Of a DNA stretch of 5,942 bases, positions 1 to 4,450 are shown piece by piece (position 1 is the stretch's first letter; each line of letters begins with the position of its first letter). Made by a program: the position numbers and the translations under genes. Location of the stretch: positions 1-5,942 of the forward strand of contig JASLBZ010000004.1 in assembly GCA_030146285.1 (NCBI GenBank), given 5' to 3'. This DNA comes from Neisseriaceae bacterium (lineage in GTDB: Bacteria; Pseudomonadota; Gammaproteobacteria; Burkholderiales; Neisseriaceae). The notes under the pieces are model-generated. The model did no database searches, had not been told where the DNA came from, and saw only the letters and a list, made by a program, of their open reading frames with translations.

Positions 1-67
1 TCGAACTCTCACGCCTTGCGGCGCTGGAACCTAAATCCAGTGCGTCTACCAATTTCGCCACTTCCGC
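1..67 (-). tRNA. tRNA-Leu (anticodon UAG), 3' end cut off by the window
   Basis: Read on the minus strand from position 67, the sequence begins with the acceptor strand GCGGAAG. It continues with a leucine-type D arm (GCG/CGC stem with a GG in the loop) and an anticodon stem CTGGA/TCCAG around the loop TTTAGGT, which gives anticodon UAG (plus-strand 31-33) reading CUN leucine codons. A long variable arm follows (GCC/GGC stem with a GCAA loop), the class II hallmark shared by Leu, Ser and bacterial Tyr tRNAs. The start of the T arm (GAGAG, TTCGA) runs into the window edge. About 15 nt of the tRNA body, plus CCA if encoded, lie outside. The match to the E. coli UAG leucine tRNA, from memory, is close. 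Identity is very secure; only the 3' part is unseen. Confidence 0.96.
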
Positions 68-72
68 TTAGG

Positions 73-94
73 TCAAATCACTGTCGTGATTTGA
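73..94 (-). repeat. Perfect 9-bp inverted repeat (hairpin) in the tRNA leader
   Basis: Arms TCAAATCAC (73-81) and GTGATTTGA (86-94) are perfect reverse complements around a 4-nt loop TGTC. The repeat lies between the inferred transcription start (about 96) and the mature tRNA 5' end (67), so the precursor tRNA would begin with this hairpin and then have a 5-nt single-stranded spacer before GCGGAAG. No T-run follows on either strand, so it does not look like an intrinsic terminator. A role in leader stability or 5' processing is inference. Confidence 0.7.
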
Positions 95-102
95 GAATGT
101 GA

Positions 103-130
103 ATTATACGGGTTTTTTAACATTTGTGAA
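103..130 (-). promoter_or_regulatory. Sigma-70 promoter of tRNA-Leu
   Basis: On the minus strand a -35 box TTCACA (125-130, 5 of 6 consensus) is followed after 16 nt by a perfect -10 box TATAAT (103-108). Transcription should start near position 96, about 30 nt before the mature tRNA 5' end at 67. The promoter lies between the xseA stop codon (187) and the tRNA, so the tRNA does not depend on read-through from xseA. The -35 box sits in the loop of an AT-rich inverted repeat (111-151). The start site is inferred from box position only. Confidence 0.72.
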
Positions 131-151
131 GTGTTTTTGTTAAAAAAAACC
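111..151. repeat. AT-rich inverted repeat flanking the tRNA -35 box
   Basis: GGTTTTTTAAC (111-121) and GTTAAAAAAAACC (139-151) are inverted copies, differing by two extra A residues in the second arm. The 17-nt loop (122-138) contains the tRNA-Leu -35 box. On the minus strand the second arm places a run of eight T 36-43 nt beyond the xseA stop, so the region may also help end xseA transcription. However, the only stem before those T residues is ACCAT/ATGGT with a loop of about 26 nt, which is weak. I cannot tell whether the repeat is functional or a by-product of A/T runs. Confidence 0.4.
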
Positions 152-186
152 ATCTATTTTGTTACTCTGTTGTTATTCAATGGTAT

Positions 187-1536
187 TTAGTCGAATAGTT
201 CTTGTTGTGGACTGCCTTGGCTCACGATAGCATGGGCTTCACTGTCACTGAAGATGACCTGAATGCTTTGTCCAAAGCGCAATTGAGAAGCATCTTTAAT
301 GATTTTTCCTTTTTGGTTTTTAACAATACTGTAGCCCCGACTCATGATTTCTTGAGGTGAGGTGGCTTGTAATAAAGTCTGCTGTTGTAGTAGTGCTTGT
401 TTTTTTTGTTGCCAATGAAGTTGCCAACGTTGTTTTAAGCTGTCTTCTAAGGCATTTAATCTTGTTGATAACATATGGGTATTGGGTTTTAAATAACCCA
501 ATTGTAGTGTTTTTTGTTGCAATAATAGATGAGCCGTTGCCATGCGCTGTTCGATGGCTACTTGTTGCTTTTGTACCATGTTATTAAGCTGCAATCGTTG
601 TTGATTGAGCTGTTCTTTTGGGTGTTTTAGTTTTTGGTTTAAATAGTCCAATTTTTGGCTGGCATTGAAATAGCGCTGTTGTATATTATTAGAAAGCTTG
701 CTTTGTAGATGGGACAATTGTTGCAATAAATCGCCTTTGTTTGGGCTAACCAATTCTGAGGCAGCTGTGGGTGTGGGTGCACGTAAATCAGCAGCAAAAT
801 CAGCCAATGTGAAATCGGTTTCATGACCAATGGCACTGATAATGGGCAGCTGGGAGCTGGCAATGGCGCGCACAACCACTTCTTCATTAAATGACCACAA
901 ATCTTCAATGCTGCCACCACCACGGCCCACAATCAACACATCAGCTTGGCCGTGTTGATTAGCTGTTTGAATGGCTGAGGCAATTTGCTCTGCGCTGCCA
1001 GTGCCTTGAACCATGCAAGGATAAACAATAATATTAATGTTGCTCATGCGTCTGCGAAGTGTGGTAACCATGTCTCGCAATGCTGCTGCTGCAAGGCTGG
1101 TAACAATGCCTACCGTTTGAGGAAACTTAGGCAACGGTTTTTTGAGCTCAGGATTGAATAGGCCTTCAAGAGTGAGTTTGTTTTTCAATGCTTCATAGGC
1201 CTCAAATAAACGACCTAAGCCAGCTTGGCGCATTTGAGTGACTGTTATTTGGTATTCACCACGGGCTTCATAAATGCTGATTTTGCCAGTAAGTTCAACA
1301 TTGTCGCCTTCACGCAATGGTATATTGAGACGTGATGCATGGCTTTTGAACATGGCGCATCGGATTTGAGCTTTGTCATCTTTTAATGAGAAGTAGTAAT
1401 GGCCACTGGATGCTTTGGTTAAATTTGAAATTTCACCTGTAATCCACAAATCCACCAAATGGCTTTCTAAAAGGTTTTTGGCCAAAGCATTTAGTTGGGA
1501 AACAGCCAACGCTGCGGGGGTAAATAAATCAGACAT
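187..1536 (-). CDS. xseA: Exodeoxyribonuclease VII large subunit
   Basis: Large catalytic subunit (449 aa; E. coli about 456) of exonuclease VII. This cytoplasmic enzyme degrades single-stranded DNA from both ends to acid-soluble oligonucleotides, in complex with several XseB subunits. XseB is not in this window. An N-terminal OB-fold (about 1-105) carries the family pattern WITGEISN (31-38), SSGHYYFSLKD (43-53) and QIRCAMF (57-63). The catalytic domain follows, with D155 (in AALRD), R205 (in VGRGGGS), H238 and D241 (in GHETD) at the same numbers as the E. coli catalytic residues, then DLRAPTPTAASELV (250-263). Residues about 266-390 are glutamine-rich and helical, as expected for the long coiled-coil arm that holds XseB. 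A C-terminal segment with SRGYSIV (399-405) closes it. The ATG at 1536 fits the family N-terminus, although no clear Shine-Dalgarno sequence precedes it. The gene is divergent from lpxK. Confidence 0.97.
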   Translation of the reverse strand: MSDLFTPAALAVSQLNALAKNLLESHLVDLWITGEISNLTKASSGHYYFSLKDDKAQIRCAMFKSHASRLNIPLREGDNVELTGKISIYEARGEYQITVTQMRQAGLGRLFEAYEALKNKLTLEGLFNPELKKPLPKFPQTVGIVTSLAAAALRDMVTTLRRRMSNINIIVYPCMVQGTGSAEQIASAIQTANQHGQADVLIVGRGGGSIEDLWSFNEEVVVRAIASSQLPIISAIGHETDFTLADFAADLRAPTPTAASELVSPNKGDLLQQLSHLQSKLSNNIQQRYFNASQKLDYLNQKLKHPKEQLNQQRLQLNNMVQKQQVAIEQRMATAHLLLQQKTLQLGYLKPNTHMLSTRLNALEDSLKQRWQLHWQQKKQALLQQQTLLQATSPQEIMSRGYSIVKNQKGKIIKDASQLRFGQSIQVIFSDSEAHAIVSQGSPQQELFD

Positions 1537-1556
1537 GGGTTTATGGTGAATTTCAG

Positions 1557-1584
1557 TTAAAATAAGACAGCCATTATAGATAAT
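1557..1584 (+). promoter_or_regulatory. Candidate lpxK promoter, overlapping the xseA promoter
   Basis: Plus-strand TTAAAA (1557-1562, 4 of 6) and GATAAT (1579-1584, 5 of 6) are separated by 16 nt and point toward lpxK, giving a start near 1591 and a leader of about 60 nt. The -10 box directly abuts the minus-strand TATAAT of xseA (1573-1578), so polymerase could probably not occupy both promoters at once. This is the best candidate in the 113-bp divergent gap, but the -35 is weak and a start farther upstream is possible. Confidence 0.3.
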
Positions 1585-1606
1585 TTTGAGGTGGCTTAGT
1601 AGTCAA
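1573..1606 (-). promoter_or_regulatory. Candidate xseA promoter (perfect -10, poor -35)
   Basis: Minus-strand TATAAT (1573-1578) lies 36 bp upstream of the xseA ATG, implying a start near 1566 and a leader of about 30 nt. At the normal 16-18 nt spacing there is no good -35 hexamer. The best-looking one, TTGACT (1601-1606), is 22 nt away, which is too far for ordinary sigma-70 contact. Either the promoter is weak or an activator helps. The -10 box is seen; its use is inferred. Confidence 0.45.
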
Positions 1607-1635
1607 ACGGCTTGGCTATTGTGTTTGTCATACTT

Positions 1636-1652
1636 AAGGAGAACAAGGCTTG
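1636..1652 (+). promoter_or_regulatory. Ribosome binding site and TTG start of lpxK
   Basis: AAGGAG (1636-1641) lies 8 nt before TTG (1650-1652). An in-frame TAA (1635-1637) overlaps the start of the Shine-Dalgarno, so translation in this frame cannot begin farther upstream. The next in-frame ATG (1710) has no Shine-Dalgarno and would remove the family-conserved N-terminal residues. Together these decide the TTG start. Confidence 0.85.
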
Positions 1653-2693
1653 GAACAAAAAAATGGCTTACAACGAAAAATAGAGTCACATTGGTTGCAG
1701 CCCAAACTAATGATGAGCATGGTTTTGTGGCCTTTGGCTCGAATCTTTCATTCGTTGTCGTTTATTCGAATTAAGGCACATCAATATGGCTTGTGCAAAC
1801 AAGAGAAATTGGCTGTTCCCGTTGTGATTGTGGGGAATATCCATGTGGGTGGTGTGGGAAAAACGCCGTTGGTATTGGCGTTGGTTGAGGAGTTGACAGC
1901 AAAAGGCATTAAGGTTGGTGTTATCAGTCGTGGTTATGGGCGACGCAACAAGAAAACATGTCTGGTACAAGATCATGGTTTGGCTGCCGATTTTGGTGAT
2001 GAGCCTTTGTTGATTCACAGCCGAGCAGGTGTCCCGGTAGCAGTGGGTGTTAGCCGTGTTGAGGCCGCTAAATGCTTATTAAAAAGCCATGCTGTTGATG
2101 TGATTTTGGCTGACGATGGCATGCAGCATTACCATTTGCACCGTGATTTGGAAATTGCTGTTTTTCCTGCGCAAGACATGCGCAAAAAATTAGATGTTTT
2201 GCCCAATGGGCCGTTACGAGAATCATTAAAGCGACTGAAAAAAATTGATGCTTTGGTGGTGACTGGTATGAATAAGCCTTTGGCAAGCGAAGTGTTGGCA
2301 AAACAGTTTGATTTACAGCCTTCGGTATTTATTGCGCAGTCGCATTTAAATATTGGTTTGTTTTACCAATTAGGGCAGCCTGAAAACAAAGTGGATGCCA
2401 GTTTCTTTGCCAATAAGACCTGTGCTGCGGTTGCTGGAATTGGCCAGCCACAAAAATTTTTCAGAACATTGGAACAAGCAGGTGTGCGCATTGCAAGTAA
2501 AAAAGCCTTTGCTGATCACCATGATTATCTTGTGAATGACATGCCTACTGGGGTGGATGCTATCTTGGTGACAGAAAAAGATGCCGTAAAATTGACAAGA
2601 TTGGCATTAGAAAATGTATGGGTATTGCCAGTTAGTGCTACAATTAGTCCTAATTTGTCTCAATTTGTCATTGATAAATTGCATTTGTGCTAA
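1650..2693 (+). CDS. lpxK: Tetraacyldisaccharide 4'-kinase (lipid A kinase)
   Basis: LpxK transfers the ATP gamma-phosphate to the 4'-position of tetraacyldisaccharide-1-phosphate, giving lipid IVA. It acts at the cytoplasmic face of the inner membrane, late in the Raetz pathway and just before Kdo addition. The protein is 347 aa (E. coli 328). The N-terminus (about 14-42) has the amphipathic/hydrophobic membrane-anchor stretch of the family (WLQPKL, then MVLWPLARIF). The Walker A region is VGNIHVGGVGKTP (61-73, K71), followed by SRGYG (93-97), GDEP (116-119), DDGMQH (155-160, with the acidic catalytic/metal residues), GPLRES (187-192), VAGIGQP (261-267), FADHHDY (287-293) and TEKDAVK (308-314). 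It starts at TTG behind a strong Shine-Dalgarno and is followed by the Trm112-like gene after 26 nt. The stretch MRKKLDVLPN just before GPLRES lacks the glycine-rich FGNG run I expect in many homologues; all other motifs are intact. Confidence 0.96.
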   Translation: MEQKNGLQRKIESHWLQPKLMMSMVLWPLARIFHSLSFIRIKAHQYGLCKQEKLAVPVVIVGNIHVGGVGKTPLVLALVEELTAKGIKVGVISRGYGRRNKKTCLVQDHGLAADFGDEPLLIHSRAGVPVAVGVSRVEAAKCLLKSHAVDVILADDGMQHYHLHRDLEIAVFPAQDMRKKLDVLPNGPLRESLKRLKKIDALVVTGMNKPLASEVLAKQFDLQPSVFIAQSHLNIGLFYQLGQPENKVDASFFANKTCAAVAGIGQPQKFFRTLEQAGVRIASKKAFADHHDYLVNDMPTGVDAILVTEKDAVKLTRLALENVWVLPVSATISPNLSQFVIDKLHLC

Positions 2694-2719
2694 TAATTTT
2701 AATATAAAGAGAAGCTGTT

Positions 2720-2899
2720 ATGAAACCTGCTCATTTAGATATTTTGGTTTGTCCTAATTGCAAAGGCGTATTGCGTTTCGATGCGACGCACAGTGAGTTG
2801 ATTTGTGAACAAGACTATTTGGCTTTTCCGATTAAAGATGGCATTCCGATGATGTTGATTTCAGAAGCGCGTTCTTTAAATGATAAGGAAGAGGCATGA
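2720..2899 (+). CDS. Small Trm112/YcaR-like (UPF0434) protein
   Basis: A 59-residue protein of the Trm112p-like family. It closely resembles E. coli YcaR (60 aa), with the same LxxLVCPxC opening, ELIC, LAFPIKDGIPMML and EAR in order. The zinc-ribbon-like part has C11 and C14 (CPNC) and a single later cysteine, C29; as I recall for YcaR, the fourth cysteine of eukaryotic Trm112 is absent. Eukaryotic Trm112 activates and stabilises methyltransferases; the bacterial partner is not established to my knowledge, so the role is open. The ATG at 2720 has a moderate purine-rich site AAGAGAAG (2707-2714). Its TGA stop overlaps the kdsB ATG (ATGA at 2896-2899), indicating translational coupling. The position between lpxK and kdsB is conserved in many proteobacteria. 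Confidence 0.92.
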   Translation: MKPAHLDILVCPNCKGVLRFDATHSELICEQDYLAFPIKDGIPMMLISEARSLNDKEEA

Positions 2900-3651
2900 G
2901 TTCAGCATCCTTTGTGGTGTTAATTCCAGCACGCTTAGCTTCCACGCGGTTGCCAAATAAGGCTTTGGCTGACATTGGTGGCAAGCCGATGGTTGTGCGT
3001 GTTGCGGAACAAGCCCATAAAAGCAATGCCAGTAAAGTTGTGGTGGCAACAGACAGCAGCGAAATAGCATCTGTTTGCCAAGAATATGATATTGATGTTG
3101 TTATGACAGCAGCCAAACACACAAGTGGTACTGAACGATTGGCTGAGGCTGCTTTGTTATTGGGTTTGTCCAGTGATGAAATTGTGGTCAATGTGCAAGG
3201 TGATGAACCTTTGATTGCCCCTGATTTGATTAATCAAGTAGCAGAACATTTAGCAACCAATCCTGTTCTCATGGCAACAGTAGGGCATCCTATCCAAGAT
3301 GCCGACGAGTTTAATAATCCCAATTGTGTCAAAGTGGTTTTGAACCATTCAAACGAAGCCATTTACTTCAGCCGTGCCCCCATTCCATTTCCACGCAACC
3401 AAATTGATGGTTTGCCTAAAAACATACCTGCTTTGCGGCACATCGGTATTTATGGTTACAGAGCTGGTTTTTTATCAGCTTACAGCCATATGGATGCCAG
3501 CCCATTAGAGGATATTGAAAGTTTAGAGCAATTGCGCGTGTTGTGGCATGGCTATAAAATTGGTGTCGAAATTACTGAAAATGCACCTTATGCAGGTGTC
3601 GATACGGAAGCGGATTTACTGCGCGTACGTGCATTTTTTGCAGCACAATAA
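2896..3651 (+). CDS. kdsB: 3-deoxy-manno-octulosonate cytidylyltransferase (CMP-Kdo synthetase)
   Basis: KdsB activates Kdo: CTP + Kdo gives CMP-Kdo + diphosphate, in the cytoplasm with Mg2+. CMP-Kdo is the donor used by the Kdo transferase on lipid IVA, the product of LpxK. The protein is 251 aa (E. coli 248). Visible motifs are the nucleotide-binding IPARLASTRLPNKAL (10-24), ATDS (51-54), HTSGTERLAEA (75-85), VNVQGDEPLI (98-107, D103 being the expected metal ligand), FSRAPIPFPR (158-167), RHIGIYGYRAGFL (181-193), LEDIESLEQLRVL (204-216) and GVDTEADL (234-241). The ATG at 2896 overlaps the previous stop by 4 nt and has AAGGA (2885-2889) 6 nt upstream, so the site is embedded in the preceding gene. 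No anomalies were seen; adk follows after 40 nt. Confidence 0.97.
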   Translation: MSSASFVVLIPARLASTRLPNKALADIGGKPMVVRVAEQAHKSNASKVVVATDSSEIASVCQEYDIDVVMTAAKHTSGTERLAEAALLLGLSSDEIVVNVQGDEPLIAPDLINQVAEHLATNPVLMATVGHPIQDADEFNNPNCVKVVLNHSNEAIYFSRAPIPFPRNQIDGLPKNIPALRHIGIYGYRAGFLSAYSHMDASPLEDIESLEQLRVLWHGYKIGVEITENAPYAGVDTEADLLRVRAFFAAQ

Positions 3652-3691
3652 TTCTTAGTTTTTATACACATTGTTTTTCGTTGGAGAAAAG

Positions 3692-4342
3692 ATGAAAATT
3701 TTACTATTGGGCGCACCAGGCGCAGGTAAAGGTACTCAAGCACAATTTTTAAAAGAAACTTTGGGCATCCCACAAATCTCGACAGGAGATATGTTGCGTG
3801 CTGCTGTTAAAGCAGGTACGCCATTGGGCCAAGAAGCAAAACAAATCATGGATGCAGGTGGTTTGGTGCGTGACGATATTATTATTGGTTTGGTGAAAGA
3901 ACGCATTGCACAATCAGATTGCGTTAATGGTTTTTTATTCGATGGCTTTCCTCGTACTTTGGCTCAAGCAGAAGCCATGGTTGATGCTGGTGTGGCTTTG
4001 GACGCTGTGGTTGAAATTGATGTACCGGATGAAGCCATTGTAGAGCGCATGTCAGGTCGTCGTGTTCATTTGTCTTCTGGCCGAACTTACCATTTGGTTT
4101 ACAATCCACCTAAAGTGGCTGGTAAAGATGATGAGACAGGTGAAGATTTAATTCAACGTGAAGATGATCACGAAGAAACCGTTAAAAAACGTTTGAATGT
4201 TTACCATGAACAAACAGAAGTATTGGTGGATTTTTATGGTAAATTAAGCCAAAAAAACAGTGGTCTACCTAAATACATAAAAGTAGATGGCACGCAGGCA
4301 GTGGAAAAGGTCAAAGCAGATATTTTGGCGGATTTAAAATAA
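3692..4342 (+). CDS. adk: Adenylate kinase
   Basis: Adk interconverts ATP + AMP and 2 ADP in the cytoplasm. It is 216 aa (E. coli 214). The P-loop is GAPGAGKGTQ (7-16, K13), STGDMLRA (30-37, R36) binds AMP, and FDGFPRTLAQA (83-93) carries R88. The long LID (about 122-159) has R123, R156 and, just after, R167. Instead of zinc cysteines it has H126, S129, D146 and T149, exactly the hydrogen-bonding set of the E. coli enzyme, so this is the non-zinc Gram-negative type. I chose the ATG at 3692 over an in-frame TTG at 3671 because GGAG (3683-3686) sits 5 nt upstream and MKILLLGAPGAGKG is the family start. It follows kdsB by 40 nt with no terminator between them, so co-transcription is likely. A weak promoter-like pair (TTGCAG 3638-3643, TATACA 3663-3668, 19-nt spacing) could add expression. 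A strong terminator follows. Confidence 0.98.
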   Translation: MKILLLGAPGAGKGTQAQFLKETLGIPQISTGDMLRAAVKAGTPLGQEAKQIMDAGGLVRDDIIIGLVKERIAQSDCVNGFLFDGFPRTLAQAEAMVDAGVALDAVVEIDVPDEAIVERMSGRRVHLSSGRTYHLVYNPPKVAGKDDETGEDLIQREDDHEETVKKRLNVYHEQTEVLVDFYGKLSQKNSGLPKYIKVDGTQAVEKVKADILADLK

Positions 4343-4354
4343 TCTTGTTTGATT

Positions 4355-4381
4355 AAGACTGCCACGGAAGTGGCAGTTTTT
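4355..4381 (+). terminator. Intrinsic terminator after adk
   Basis: ACTGCCAC (4358-4365) and GTGGCAGT (4370-4377) form a perfect 8-bp stem with a GGAA tetraloop. A run of five T (4377-4381) follows, and A residues at 4355-4356 can pair with part of it. It starts 13 nt after the adk stop codon and separates the lpxK-adk run from the lipoprotein gene. This is the clearest terminator in the window. Confidence 0.93.
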
Positions 4382-4410
4382 GCATCTACTTTATTAATAT
4401 ATTACATAAT
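4380..4410 (+). promoter_or_regulatory. Possible promoter of the lipoprotein gene
   Basis: The gap 4382-4450 is very AT-rich. CATAAT (4405-4410) matches the -10 consensus at 5 of 6 positions and would give a leader of about 33 nt. Upstream, TTGCAT (4380-4385, 3 of 6, spacing 19) is only a poor -35. Because a strong terminator precedes this gene, it needs a promoter in this gap, but I cannot fix its boxes. Confidence 0.3.
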
Positions 4411-4450
4411 ATTATTGGTTTTTAGATTCTAATTGATAAAAGGGAAATAC

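Noticed and set aside
639..932. Open frames on either strand overlapping xseA, lpxK, kdsB, adk and the lipoprotein
   Set aside because: They are shadows of well-supported genes, with no ribosome sites and no recognisable protein features.
2665..2706. Internal promoter for the Trm112-like gene and kdsB (TTGTCA 2665, TTGATA 2671)
   Set aside because: Both resemble a -35 box, but no acceptable -10 lies at 16-18 nt; the nearest TAAT-like boxes are at wrong spacing in generally AT-rich DNA.
3628..3645. GTGC...GCAC hairpin with T-run near the end of kdsB as a terminator
   Set aside because: It is only 4-5 bp, the T residues are in the loop rather than after the stem, and it lies inside the coding region.
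3638..3668. Separate adk promoter (TTGCAG with TATACA)
   Set aside because: Only 3-4 of 6 matches per box at 19-nt spacing; too weak to list as a feature, so only mentioned under adk.
3671..3691. N-terminal extension of adk from TTG at 3671
   Set aside because: The extension covers the Shine-Dalgarno GGAG, and the ATG at 3692 gives the conserved MKILLLGAPGAGKG start.
4433..4450. N-terminal extension of the lipoprotein from TTG at 4433
   Set aside because: It would add six residues ahead of a clean MRK-hydrophobic-LSAC signal and remove the ribosome site; the ATG at 4451 fits better.
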